The notes: generated by a model not told the origin, from the sequence alone. DNA of 64,000 bases from Rhodanobacter sp. C03 (GCF_002001175.1 NZ_MUNT01000006.1:186001-250000); one strand, 5' to 3'. Positions 38,021-46,830 are shown, numbered from the stretch's first letter. Numbers and translations are program-made.

Positions 38021-39840
38021 CCCGTTTCCATCGCAGCCGCATGCCGTCGGGTTGCAGCGGCAAAGACGCGTGCCAGCAGTGCGGAAGGGGGAAACGGTTT
38101 CGGCAGGCGCTCGCTGTAGATGTCCTCCGGCCCGGCAGCTGAGCCGTCGCTCTCCAGGTAGGCGGAAATGAGGATGGCGGGTACCGAGTGCAGGGTCTGC
38201 CGCAATCGGCGCAGCAGCGAGGTCCCGTCCGTGTCAGACATGCGGTAGTCGCAGACCAGCACATGTGGCGGCTGTCCCATGTGTTCCACCAGTCGATCCG
38301 TTTCTGCGCCGCTGGCCGCCTCGCTCACGTCGCAGCCGCCTTTTTCCAGGGCGGAAGCGAGTACGCCGCGCAAGCTGTCGTCGTCATCAATCAGCCATAC
38401 GCGGATGCGATCCGTTGGCGGCGCGGCAGGTACCTCCACCGCGACGGTGACCGCCATCGGTAACTGAATGCGGAAGATTGTGCCGCCGCCAGGTGCGCTG
38501 TGCACGGTGATGTCGCCACCGGCGCGGTGAATCAGGCTGTAGACGACGCTGAGGCCGAGACCGGTGCCCCGGTCGACCGGCTTGGTGGTGAAGAACGGTT
38601 CGAAGATGCGATGTCGAAGTTCCTCGGGGATGCCAGTACCGGAATCCTGGATCGACAGGGTAACGGTCGAGGCATCGTGCGAAGTGATCGCGATCGTGCA
38701 GCGTCCGCCGTCGGGCATGGCATCGCGCGCATTGGACGCGAGATTGAGCAGGGCGAGTTCGAACTGGCTGCGATCGAAGCGTATCGGCAAGCCGATGCGC
38801 GACGTATCGATGGACAGATGGACCGAAGAGGGCATCAGCTGCCGAAGCAGTGGCTGAATATCGCGCAGTGCCGAGACGGCATCGAAGGTTTCCGTGTGTG
38901 TCACATCATGGCGACTGAAGTTCAGCAGCTTGCTGCACACAGCCGCGCCACGCCGGGCGGCCAGCTCCACGCCCTCCAGCGCATCGGCCATCGCCTGTAC
39001 ATCCTCGTCGGGCGGGAGGTCGGGATTCAGGCGATCCCGTTCCATCGCAAATCCAAGGATGATGCCGAGCACGTTGTTCATGTCATGCGCTATGCCGCTG
39101 GCCAGCTTGCCGACGGCATCCATCTTCTGGGCATGCAGCAGCTGCTCCTGTGTGCGCTCGCGCTCGGCGATCTCGCGTTTCAGTTCACGCCGGTGCGCGT
39201 TCGACTCGGCCAGGCTCTCGCGCAGGGCGTTGATGCTGCGGTCGATCACGATGGCAATCAGCAGATAGCTCATCAGCGCGCGGCCGGGAAAGGCGATATA
39301 GGTTTCCACCGCCACGCGCCACAGGCGGGCATCGCTGAAGATCTGTGGCGGAATCACGCCGATCGCGAAAACCAGCATCAGCACGCCGTAGGTGGTCCAA
39401 AGCGCGCGCCGCCCCAGCATCAAGCCACTTAGCGCCAGCACCACGACCAGGGTCAGGTCGACGAAGTTTTCGTGATAACCGAAGGCGCCGTAGGCCAGCG
39501 CTGCCGATGCCAGCACTACCCCCACATACAGCGCCACGGCCGGACGGAAGCGGCCGCGGCGGATCAGCCAGATGCCGATCCAGGCCGCGAGCGTCATGGC
39601 GACGTCCGTGGCCAGGTCGATGGCGATGGCCACGTGCGGGCCCGTACGTGCTGCGTCGTACAGGGTGTCCCTCATGTAGTTCCAGTTGAACAGAAGCAGG
39701 TAAAGCTTGTTCAACGGCATCCGCAGGCCTTCGAACAACAACATCCACTGCATGAAGACGCCATTGCGCCGATCGACCGGATCGTCGATCGGGATGCGCT
39801 GGAACCAGGCAAGAAGTCGTTGAAGCATTACCGCAGGCAC
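37999..39840 (-). CDS. Membrane hybrid histidine kinase with C-terminal receiver
   Basis: The 613-residue protein has six or seven membrane helices in the first 200 residues and a coiled linker (SINALRESLAESNAHRRELKREIAERERTQEQLL). The HisKA dimerisation domain has phospho-acceptor His252 (GKLASGIAHDMNNVLG), the HATPase_c domain shows NLASNARDAMPDGG and GTGLGLSVVYSLI, and a receiver domain from about 480 (VWLIDDDDSLRGVL, VLVCDYRMSDTDG, LPKPFPP) closes the protein. The membrane domain has no familiar ligand-binding fold. An alternative ATG lies four codons in. It is convergent with and overlaps the OmpR-type regulator gene. Confidence 0.93.
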   Translation of the reverse strand: MPAVMLQRLLAWFQRIPIDDPVDRRNGVFMQWMLLFEGLRMPLNKLYLLLFNWNYMRDTLYDAARTGPHVAIAIDLATDVAMTLAAWIGIWLIRRGRFRPAVALYVGVVLASAALAYGAFGYHENFVDLTLVVVLALSGLMLGRRALWTTYGVLMLVFAIGVIPPQIFSDARLWRVAVETYIAFPGRALMSYLLIAIVIDRSINALRESLAESNAHRRELKREIAERERTQEQLLHAQKMDAVGKLASGIAHDMNNVLGIILGFAMERDRLNPDLPPDEDVQAMADALEGVELAARRGAAVCSKLLNFSRHDVTHTETFDAVSALRDIQPLLRQLMPSSVHLSIDTSRIGLPIRFDRSQFELALLNLASNARDAMPDGGRCTIAITSHDASTVTLSIQDSGTGIPEELRHRIFEPFFTTKPVDRGTGLGLSVVYSLIHRAGGDITVHSAPGGGTIFRIQLPMAVTVAVEVPAAPPTDRIRVWLIDDDDSLRGVLASALEKGGCDVSEAASGAETDRLVEHMGQPPHVLVCDYRMSDTDGTSLLRRLRQTLHSVPAILISAYLESDGSAAGPEDIYSERLPKPFPPSALLARVFAAATRRHAAAMETGQLTASK

Positions 39841-39888
39841 TCCGATGGGCCTTCCAAACGTCCAGACAAGTTCCGTGCGTGGGCACGT

Positions 39889-39906
39889 CGGCGTATCGAT
39901 ACGCCG
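39889..39906. promoter_or_regulatory. 18-base perfect palindrome CGGCGTATCGATACGCCG
   Basis: This perfect palindrome lies 49 bases upstream of the kinase start and about 210 bases upstream of the S53 peptidase gene, in the 276-base divergent region. It is a candidate dimer binding site. Confidence 0.45.
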
Positions 39907-39922
39907 CAGTATGTCGTTTGAA

Positions 39923-39938
39923 ATTTAGACGTCTAAAT
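39923..39938. promoter_or_regulatory. 16-base perfect palindrome ATTTAGACGTCTAAAT
   Basis: A second perfect palindrome lies 17 bases from the first. Its core AGACGTCT equals the E. coli MetJ box, but no methionine genes or MetJ are near, so another regulator is more likely. It lies between the kinase and the S53 peptidase gene. Confidence 0.5.
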
Positions 39939-40116
39939 GTAGGTGAGAATTGGGTGATCTTACGTGCATAACGCCGTGTGTGACTAACGCCGATCGCTGA
40001 CCTAAGCTCGAGAGGTCCGTGGAGCTGTGTGCACGCAGACATCATCGGAGCCGGTGCTCGTTGACGGGGACAGTCACAACTTCAATTCATCGCACGATTT
40101 CTAGTGGGGATATCAC

Positions 40117-43100
40117 ATGTCAAGCAACAGGCCTTTACCGTGGCTGGCGGGAGCAGCCATGGCACTGACGGGGATGCTGTCAACGGGGGCGCACGCCGCT
40201 GTCCCTGCGACCAACGTTCCTACGTACGCGCCCGATACGGCACGCATTACCGACGCAATCGACAATTCCAGGCTTTCCGCAGTGGCCGGCAGCAAACCGG
40301 CGCTGGCGTTGGCGAAATACGACACCGGCCTGTTGTCCCCGACACGTACCATCCACAATGTGACGCTGCTGCTCAAACGCAGCGCCAGCAAGCAATCCCA
40401 GTTCGAGAGCTATCTGGCCCAGTTGACCACACCCAGTTCACCGTATTTCCATCACTGGCTGACCGCTGCGCAGATCGGCACGATGTTCGGGCCGGCTTCC
40501 GCCGATATCGGCAAGGTCGAGCAGTGGTTGCAATCACAGGGGCTGCATGTCGAGTCGGCATCCCCTACAGGCATGATGATCAGCTTCTCCGGCACGTCGG
40601 CAGCGATTGGCCAGGCGTTCCACACCACGCTGCACGGTTACACGGTGAACGGTGAAAAGCATTTCGCGAATGCCACCGAACAGCAGATTCCGGTCGCGCT
40701 GGCCTCGGTCGTGATGGGTGCGGCGTCATTGGGCAACTTCTTCCCCAAGCCGCAACACACTGACGTGGGCACGGTGACCCGCGACAAGCGCTCCGGCAAG
40801 TGGAAGATGGTGGCGCGGGCCAAGGGTGCTCCGCAGATCACCGTGCCGCCGGGCACGATCGATACGCAGACGACGTATGACGTCGCGCCGCAGGATTTCA
40901 ACACGATCTACAACGTCACCCCGTTATGGAACCGCAGCACGCCCGTGCGCGGCGCGGGCCAGACCGTGGCCGTGCTGGAGCGCACGGATGTTCTGCCTGC
41001 GGACGTGCAGACGTTCCGCAATGCCTTCCTGCCTGCAGGTGTGAGTGGCACGGTGAACTACATCAATCCGCTGCAGGCTGTGGGTGACACCAGTTGCCCG
41101 GATCCAGGCACCAATGGCGATGAAGGCGAGGCTGCACTGGATACAGAGTGGATCGGCGCAGCAGCACCGGACGCCAGCATCGTGTTCGCCTCCTGTGATG
41201 ACAGCCAGAGTGCGACCTTCGGACCATTCACGGCGGCCCAGAACCTGCTCAGTGGCTACTCCACGCCGATGCCCAGCGTGTTCAGCCTGAGCTACGGCGA
41301 TTGTGAGGCCGCGGGCTTCGTCGACGGCACCGCTGCGCAGGCGGGCGACCTGTGGTCGCAGGCAGCCGCCGAGGGCGTGACCGTGTTCGTCTCCACCGGT
41401 GATGCCGGTTCTGCTGGTTGCGACCAGAACGAATCGGCGGCTTACCAGGGCATCGCGGTCAACGGCATGGCTTCCACGCCGTACAACGTGGCGGTGGGTG
41501 GCACTGACTTCAATGATTACAACAACGAGGCTCAGTATTGGAGTTCGTCGAACTCCGCGCTATACGGCTCCGCCTTGAGCTACATCCCGGAGCAGACCTG
41601 GAATACCTCATGCGCCAGCAACACGCTGGATGCGCTGCTCGGTTTCAGCAATGGCGTGGCCGCGTGCAACAGCGCGACAGGTCAGCAGTATCTGAATACC
41701 GGCGGCGGTAGTGGTGGCGCCAGCAACAACTGGTTCCAGCCGCTGTGGCAGGTGGGCATCTACGGTTCGAACAACTACGGCGCACGCCTGATGCCAGACG
41801 TCTCGTTGTTCGCGGCCAATGGCCTGTACGGACATGCGTTGGTGTTCTGCATGTCCGATGCGAACGAGGGCGGCACCATCTGTGACTACACCAACCCGGA
41901 CAATGTGCTGTTCAACAGTGCCGGGGGTACATCGTTCGCGGCACCGGCGATGGCCGGTGTGCAGGCGCTGATCAACCAGGCTTCGGGCCAGAACAGCGGC
42001 AATATCCTGCCGGCCCTGTACAACATCGGCGTCAAGGAATACGGCACGAATAGTTCACCCAACACCGCGATGCTGACTGCCTGCAATTCCACCAATGGCA
42101 CCAAGGTCGGCGCCGGCTGCGTCTTCAACGATGTCACCGTCGGTACCATCGATGAGCCTTGCTATGAGGGCACCAACGACTGTTATACCGGCAAGACCCC
42201 GCAGGCGTATGGCGTGCTTAGCGCCGGTGGCATCGACCAGCTCGATCCGGCATGGAGCACCGGCGCCGGCTACAGCATGGCTACCGGTCTGGGCAGCATC
42301 AACGCCACCAACCTGGTGAATGCACTGACGACGTTCTACGCCCCGTTCAAGAACGGCTATGTCGCGCCGTCGGATTACCTGTCGTCAGCGAACTACGGCG
42401 AAGGCGACGGATTCAGTGACATCGCCGTGCTCGAACCGGGCAAGGGCAGCTTTCTGCAGTTGGGCATGAAAGGCTCGATCGCCATGAATGAGGTCACGCA
42501 GCCGATGCCAGCGGGTTATTCGATCAGTGCCATCGGCAATTTCTTTTCGCCAGCCGCGAGCAACTTCTCTCGCGACATCGACAGCCTGGCGCTGACCGGT
42601 CCGTTCAACCAGCTTTACATCATGCTTTCCGATGGTCTGGGCGGCACGGCAAACTACTACGAAGCCCAAGTGGGTACCCCGTATCCCGCGGGATGGAGCA
42701 TTGCCGGCGCCGGCAGTTTCGACAGCGCCGGTACCGACGAACTATTCCTGGTGAATACCCAGACCGGTCAGGTCCAGTGGCAGCAACTGGGTTACATACT
42801 TTTCTACATTCTGGGGCGCCCGCACTACATCTTCCATTCCACTTTCTCTCCGGTGTTCAACGGTCCGGCGGGCTTTGTGCCTCGCCTTGCCGACGTCAAC
42901 GGCGACGGCTACGCCGACATCGTGTGGACCAGCCCGAACATCAACAACACCACCGTGTACCTGTCCATCAACAACCAGCAAGGTGGCTTCGTCACGACAC
43001 AGATTGCCAACCGTCCAGCCGGCTTCACCCTGTTTGGTGCGGGTGACGTCACCGGCAACGGAGTCACCTCCCTGTTCTGGACCAACCCGGGCGCCAACGA

Positions 43101-43437
43101 GCTGATGCTGTGGAACATGAACGGTGCCGACATTTCATCCCAGCAGACGATGCCCGTGCCCGCGGGTTACACGATGGTCAGCATCGCCGACTACGATGGT
43201 GACGGCCTGGCCGATATCCTCTGGTCTGCCAAGGGGGCGTCTGGAATCAATATCCCGTTACCCGGTGTCCTGCAGGAATGGCTCAGCAACGGCAGTGGTG
43301 GCTTCACCGCACAGGCTGTGGCAGATCTGGACGGCAAGCCGGTGATCGTCACTCAAAATGCCGTAATCCAGGCCAACCGTCTGCAGGGTGGCAGAGTCAC
43401 TTCCGGCGTCGATACATCCCTGGGTATCAGCCACTAG
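40117..43437 (+). CDS. Secreted S53 (sedolisin) peptidase with C-terminal FG-GAP/VCBS-like repeats
   Basis: This 1106-residue secreted serine-carboxyl peptidase has a signal peptide (LAGAAMALTGMLSTGAHA). The pro-kumamolisin activation domain follows (SPYFHHWLTAAQIGTMFGPASADIGKVEQWLQSQGL in family register). The catalytic domain carries Glu338 and Asp342 (GEAALDTEW), the oxyanion Asp429 (STGDAGSAGC) and nucleophile Ser606 (GGTSFAAPAMAGV). From about residue 760 the C-terminal third holds repeats such as GEGDGFSDIAVLEPG, DVNGDGYADIVWTSP and DYDGDGLADILWSAK, calcium-binding FG-GAP/VCBS-type blades that may form a propeller for substrate or surface binding. S53 enzymes act at acidic pH. GTGGGGAT precedes the ATG. 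A terminator follows. Confidence 0.94.
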   Translation: MSSNRPLPWLAGAAMALTGMLSTGAHAAVPATNVPTYAPDTARITDAIDNSRLSAVAGSKPALALAKYDTGLLSPTRTIHNVTLLLKRSASKQSQFESYLAQLTTPSSPYFHHWLTAAQIGTMFGPASADIGKVEQWLQSQGLHVESASPTGMMISFSGTSAAIGQAFHTTLHGYTVNGEKHFANATEQQIPVALASVVMGAASLGNFFPKPQHTDVGTVTRDKRSGKWKMVARAKGAPQITVPPGTIDTQTTYDVAPQDFNTIYNVTPLWNRSTPVRGAGQTVAVLERTDVLPADVQTFRNAFLPAGVSGTVNYINPLQAVGDTSCPDPGTNGDEGEAALDTEWIGAAAPDASIVFASCDDSQSATFGPFTAAQNLLSGYSTPMPSVFSLSYGDCEAAGFVDGTAAQAGDLWSQAAAEGVTVFVSTGDAGSAGCDQNESAAYQGIAVNGMASTPYNVAVGGTDFNDYNNEAQYWSSSNSALYGSALSYIPEQTWNTSCASNTLDALLGFSNGVAACNSATGQQYLNTGGGSGGASNNWFQPLWQVGIYGSNNYGARLMPDVSLFAANGLYGHALVFCMSDANEGGTICDYTNPDNVLFNSAGGTSFAAPAMAGVQALINQASGQNSGNILPALYNIGVKEYGTNSSPNTAMLTACNSTNGTKVGAGCVFNDVTVGTIDEPCYEGTNDCYTGKTPQAYGVLSAGGIDQLDPAWSTGAGYSMATGLGSINATNLVNALTTFYAPFKNGYVAPSDYLSSANYGEGDGFSDIAVLEPGKGSFLQLGMKGSIAMNEVTQPMPAGYSISAIGNFFSPAASNFSRDIDSLALTGPFNQLYIMLSDGLGGTANYYEAQVGTPYPAGWSIAGAGSFDSAGTDELFLVNTQTGQVQWQQLGYILFYILGRPHYIFHSTFSPVFNGPAGFVPRLADVNGDGYADIVWTSPNINNTTVYLSINNQQGGFVTTQIANRPAGFTLFGAGDVTGNGVTSLFWTNPGANELMLWNMNGADISSQQTMPVPAGYTMVSIADYDGDGLADILWSAKGASGINIPLPGVLQEWLSNGSGGFTAQAVADLDGKPVIVTQNAVIQANRLQGGRVTSGVDTSLGISH

Positions 43438-43469
43438 TCCGATAGCGCGCAAGCAAATCTGAGAATGGG

Positions 43470-43507
43470 AAGGAGTCGAGCGAGTAATCGCCCGACTCCT
43501 TCTCTTT
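43470..43507 (+). terminator. Intrinsic terminator after the S53 peptidase gene
   Basis: AAGGAGTCG (43470-43478) pairs with CGACTCCTT (43493-43501), followed by CTCTTT. It begins 33 bases after the peptidase stop. The remaining 200 bases to the convergent MFS gene contain no recognisable gene. Confidence 0.75.
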
Positions 43508-43706
43508 AGTTGAAAGCAGGCATCGGTTTGAGTATTTGCAATCGCATAAAAGTCCCGCAGACGAGTTGTTTGAGCAGAGCTTCCGGATGGTCGATGGTGT
43601 TGACGGCAATGCACACAATGCCGTCTTGCTGAACAATCCTGCGCGTCACCCTGCCGGCTCATGATCAAGTGGCTCAGGCTGTTAACCGCTTAACCGAAGC
43701 ATCAGG

Positions 43707-44990
43707 TTATAGAGGAGCATTGAGCAGGTTCCCTGTTTTGTCATCATCAACACGAAACCGCAGCCGCCCACCCTCAACCAGTACCCGCAATCCCCGATAC
43801 CTCATCAGATACCTCACTCCAACCATCGCCGCGCCAAAACCCGAAGCGGCGCCAACCCAAAGCGCCCAGCGCGGCCCGAACGTATCCGCCACCCATCCCA
43901 CCAGCGGCGCACCCACCGGCGTGCCGCCCATGACAATGGCCAGCAGGATTGCCATCACCCGTCCGCGCATCGCCGGCTCGGTGGACAGTTGCACCAGGCT
44001 GATCGTCGAAGTGGTGAGGGTCTGCGCGGATACGCCGATGATGACGAGGGCGAGGCCGAACAGCCGGACACTGGGCATGACAGCGGCCAGTGCGAAACCG
44101 AAGCCGAAGATGGCCACGGCGACGAGCAGCAACGCAATGTGGGGCTTGCCGCGCTGGGCCGCCAGCAGTGCGCCGGCAACCGAGCCGATCGCCATGACCG
44201 AGGTCAGCAATCCGTATTCGGTCGCGCCAGCGTGGAATACGGTGACCGACATGGTGGAGATGAAGATCGGGAAGTTGAGTCCGAACGTACCGATCAGGAA
44301 CAACATCAGCAGGATGGCTTTCAGGTCGGGCCGATGCCAGACGTACCGAAAGCCTTCGACGAGGCTGCCGCGGGTGCGCACGGGGCGACTGCCGATATGC
44401 AATTCGCCAGTGCGCAGGAAACCGAGCGAACAGAGCACGGCAACGAACGAGGCCGCATTGATCAGGAACACCCAGCCGGTGCCCACGCCGGCGATCAGGA
44501 TGCCGGCGACGGCGGGGCCGATCATCCGTGCCACGTTGAACGAGGTGGAATTCAGCGCCACCGCATTGGACAGGTCAGTTTCGCCGACCAGGTCGGAGAC
44601 AAAGGTCTGGCGTGCCGGTGAATCGAACGCGGCGACGCAGCCGAGCAGGAAGGCGAATACGTATACATGCCACAACTGCACGAGGCCGGTGACGGTGAGC
44701 AGGCCCAGCCCGAGTGCCAGCAAGCCCATCGCCGCCTGCGTGGCGATCAACAGTTTGCGGCGGTCGAGATGATCGGCGGCGAAGCCGGTCAATGGCAGCA
44801 TCAGCAGTTGCGGTCCGAACTGCAATGCCATCACCACGCCGACGGCGGCGGCATTGTGGTGGGTGAGCTGGGTGAGGACGATCCAGTCCTGCGCGGTGCG
44901 CTGCATCCAGGTACCGATATTCGACACAATCGCGCCGCTCGCCCATACGCGATAGTTGTAGTTGCGCAGCGAGCGGAACGTGCCTTTCAT
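43707..44990 (-). CDS. MFS transporter (MFS_3/EntS-like)
   Basis: The 427-residue protein has about 12 membrane helices. The MFS_3 pattern is MKGTFRSLRNYNYRVWASGAIVSNIGTWMQRTAQDWIVLTQLT in register, ADHLDRRKLLIATQ (motif A), LNSTSFNVARMIGPAVAGIL, and a second-half RGRVMAILLAIVMGGTPVGAPLVGW. It resembles EntS-like and macrolide-efflux exporters. It overlaps the 114-residue membrane protein gene (ATGA at 44987-44990) and ends a MarR-hydrolase-membrane protein-MFS operon, which points to export of a compound sensed by the MarR protein. A diverged copy of its 3' end is present at 36195-36337. Confidence 0.92.
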   Translation of the reverse strand: MKGTFRSLRNYNYRVWASGAIVSNIGTWMQRTAQDWIVLTQLTHHNAAAVGVVMALQFGPQLLMLPLTGFAADHLDRRKLLIATQAAMGLLALGLGLLTVTGLVQLWHVYVFAFLLGCVAAFDSPARQTFVSDLVGETDLSNAVALNSTSFNVARMIGPAVAGILIAGVGTGWVFLINAASFVAVLCSLGFLRTGELHIGSRPVRTRGSLVEGFRYVWHRPDLKAILLMLFLIGTFGLNFPIFISTMSVTVFHAGATEYGLLTSVMAIGSVAGALLAAQRGKPHIALLLVAVAIFGFGFALAAVMPSVRLFGLALVIIGVSAQTLTTSTISLVQLSTEPAMRGRVMAILLAIVMGGTPVGAPLVGWVADTFGPRWALWVGAASGFGAAMVGVRYLMRYRGLRVLVEGGRLRFRVDDDKTGNLLNAPL

Positions 44991-45331
44991 CTCACTCGCG
45001 GATTTTCGGGATTATTACCGCCGTGCAGCCGTCCGAACATGCGTGCTGTCAGCACGCCCGTCAGCAAAATGCCCAGGCCAGCAGCAAGCACATCAGCAGT
45101 GGAACGCAGGTCGAAGTTTCCTACCCGGCAGAGCAGGACGTAGCCGACAGCCAGGTTGAAGCATCCCCACAGCACGTTGACGGTCGAACTGGAAAGCCCA
45201 ACGCCATGCGGCTTGGCAAACGGGCTTTGAAAAGGCCGTCCCATCACGCCACTGACAACATGTGGAACCGCGTTGGTGAGAAACGCGCCGCCAAAGAACC
45301 AGGCGGCATACGGCAGCCACCCCATCGTCAT
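44987..45331 (-). CDS. Small membrane protein in the MarR-MFS operon
   Basis: The 114-residue protein has three or four hydrophobic segments (LPYAAWFFGGAFLTNAVPHVVSGV, STVNVLWGCFNLAVGYVLLC, VLAAGLGILLTGVLTARMF). It contains the phrase NAVPHVVSGVMGRPFQSPFA, which I recall from conserved hypothetical membrane proteins without known role. It overlaps both neighbours by four bases (ATGA at each junction), so hydrolase, this protein and the MFS pump are translated as one coupled unit. Confidence 0.82.
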   Translation of the reverse strand: MTMGWLPYAAWFFGGAFLTNAVPHVVSGVMGRPFQSPFAKPHGVGLSSSTVNVLWGCFNLAVGYVLLCRVGNFDLRSTADVLAAGLGILLTGVLTARMFGRLHGGNNPENPRVR

Positions 45332-45891
45332 GCGCTCCTGCGGTCGAGCAGGTCGATGATCTGCTGCGTGGTGCCGGTTTCGCCCAGGCGCGGGAAGATC
45401 CGTGTGACGCTGTTGTGGTGGGCATCCGCGTTCATGTCGGTCATGGCGTCGACGGCGAGGGTGATGTTGTAGCCATTCTCATAGGCATGGCGTGCGGTCG
45501 ATTCGACGCCGATGCTGGTGGCGACACCGACAATCACGAGCTGGGTGACGCCCAGCTTCTTCAGGTGTTCGTCGAGGTCGGTGTGGGTAAACGCGCCCCA
45601 GGTGCGTTTCGTCACCGTGTGGTCGGTCGGCTGCTGGCTTAGTTCGGGTACCAGCTCGGCCCAATCGGCGGGAAGCTCGCCCAGATTGCGTGCCTGTTCC
45701 GTGCGACCAGGCGCTCCACCGTTGACGTTGACCAGCACGACGGGCCGGCCATGGCGACGGAAGGCATCAGCCAGCGTGCTGGCCTGCTTCACGACCACGG
45801 CCGCTGGATGCACGGTGGGATAGGCGACGATGCCTTTCTGCAGATCGATGACGATGAGGGCGGTGTTCGGGTCGAGAGTGGTGAGTGCCAT
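45328..45891 (-). CDS. Isochorismatase-family hydrolase lacking the usual cysteine
   Basis: The 187-residue protein has the isochorismatase fold: ALIVIDLQKGI with the catalytic Asp, VTKRTWGAFTHTDLDEHLKKLGV with the Lys, and GVATSIGVESTARHAYENGY. In cysteine hydrolases of this superfamily the last motif has a nucleophilic Cys; here the position is Gly (ATSIGVES). It is therefore more like the true isochorismatase/PhzD branch or a binding protein. The substrate is unknown. The ATG at 45891 follows a GGGA-type site. It is the second gene of the MarR operon. Confidence 0.88.
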   Translation of the reverse strand: MALTTLDPNTALIVIDLQKGIVAYPTVHPAAVVVKQASTLADAFRRHGRPVVLVNVNGGAPGRTEQARNLGELPADWAELVPELSQQPTDHTVTKRTWGAFTHTDLDEHLKKLGVTQLVIVGVATSIGVESTARHAYENGYNITLAVDAMTDMNADAHHNSVTRIFPRLGETGTTQQIIDLLDRRSA

Positions 45892-45938
45892 GGGATGTTC
45901 CTTTGGGAGATGTGAGCGCGCGGCAGGTCGGGCTGGGG

Positions 45939-46391
45939 TCAGGAGTCGGCGATGCGCTTGAGCAATTCGATCGTGGTGGCGAGCTGTTTTTGTTCTGTTG
46001 GCTTCAGGTTTTCCCGAATGCTGCGGAACAACCAATCCTCCCGCGCCGCCCGGCTGGCCTTGATCAAATCCCGGCAGACTGCCGTGAGAGAGATGACCGT
46101 CTGTCGGCCGTCGTTCGGGTCTGATGCACCGCTGACGAGTCCGGCCTTTTCCAGCGCGGCAACCGTGGCACCCATGGATTGCGGACGCACACCCTCGGCC
46201 TGTGCAAGGGTGGTCACGGTGGCAGGGCCACCGCGTTCCAAGTGACCCAGCACCGACACCTGCGGCCAAGTCAGATCGCCCATATGCAGTTCTTCGCGCA
46301 AGCGTCGTTTCAGCTTGCCGAGCACCACACGAAGCTCGCCGGCTACAGCCAGCGTGCGCACTGCTGCGGGATCGACCTTTGGTTTGACCAT
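45939..46391 (-). CDS. MarR-family transcriptional regulator
   Basis: The 150-residue protein has the MarR winged helix (LTWPQVSVLGHLERGGPATVTTLAQAEGVRPQSMGATVAALEKAGLV, then SDPNDGRQTVISLT for the wing). It is the first gene of the operon MarR-isochorismatase-membrane protein-MFS. A clean inverted repeat 29 bases upstream of its start is a likely autoregulatory operator. Such repressors are usually relieved by phenolic or other small aromatic ligands. Confidence 0.94.
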   Translation of the reverse strand: MVKPKVDPAAVRTLAVAGELRVVLGKLKRRLREELHMGDLTWPQVSVLGHLERGGPATVTTLAQAEGVRPQSMGATVAALEKAGLVSGASDPNDGRQTVISLTAVCRDLIKASRAAREDWLFRSIRENLKPTEQKQLATTIELLKRIADS

Positions 46392-46419
46392 CGGATGCTC
46401 AACAAGTATGAAGGAAAAC

Positions 46420-46438
46420 TACGAAGGTTAACTTCGTA
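46420..46438. promoter_or_regulatory. MarR-type operator TACGAAG-N5-CTTCGTA
   Basis: Perfect 7-base arms around GTTAA lie 29-47 bases upstream of the MarR start codon. Size, symmetry and position fit a MarR-dimer operator controlling the downstream efflux operon by autorepression. Confidence 0.68.
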
Positions 46439-46791
46439 TATTCATGATGCGCGCGTAATGACAAGGCGTCAAGCCAACTGGGCAACGATGGGTGGTGATT
46501 CGGACTGCCAGCAGGGCGCAGTTTCTTCCGACAAACCCGAGATCCGTCATCTGCTGCGATGTTTTCTGCAGACCTTGCTGCTGAACGGCAATGTCCACGA
46601 TGGCTATTCCGGGGGCGTCGCGCAAGCTGATGTCATGAATTTTCGACATGCAAAATGATTCGCATGAAGCGCAAGTTTTTATATGCCTGCGCTTATTTTT
46701 TCTGCCGGCCGTGCTGGTGATTTTATGAATCCCATGGCCTCACCCAACGATAACAATTTTCGGCATACGCTTCGCCGGCCAATCGGCGCCT

Positions 46792-46830
46792 GGGGGAGCA
46801 TGCTGTGGGGAGCATGCGATCAGCTCCCCC
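46792..46830 (+). repeat. Repeated GGGGAGCATGC with a closing GCTCCCCC
   Basis: GGGGAGCATGC occurs at 46793-46803 and 46807-46817. GGGGGAGC (46792-46799) can pair with GCTCCCCC (46823-46830). The structure lies 40 bases before the S53 peptidase start, in its probable untranslated leader, and could influence mRNA stability or translation. Confidence 0.45.

Noticed and set aside
39923-39938. MetJ box (AGACGTCT core)
   Set aside because: A single site, no met genes nearby and MetJ not expected in this lineage; kept only as an unassigned palindrome.
43486-43664. Readable plus-strand frame after the S53 terminator ending NNPARHPAGS
   Set aside because: Looks protein-like in composition, but has no start, overlaps the terminator and matches no family I know; may be a decayed gene end.
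46428-46649. 73-codon minus-strand frame upstream of the MarR gene
   Set aside because: No ribosome binding site or family, and it overlaps the likely operator.
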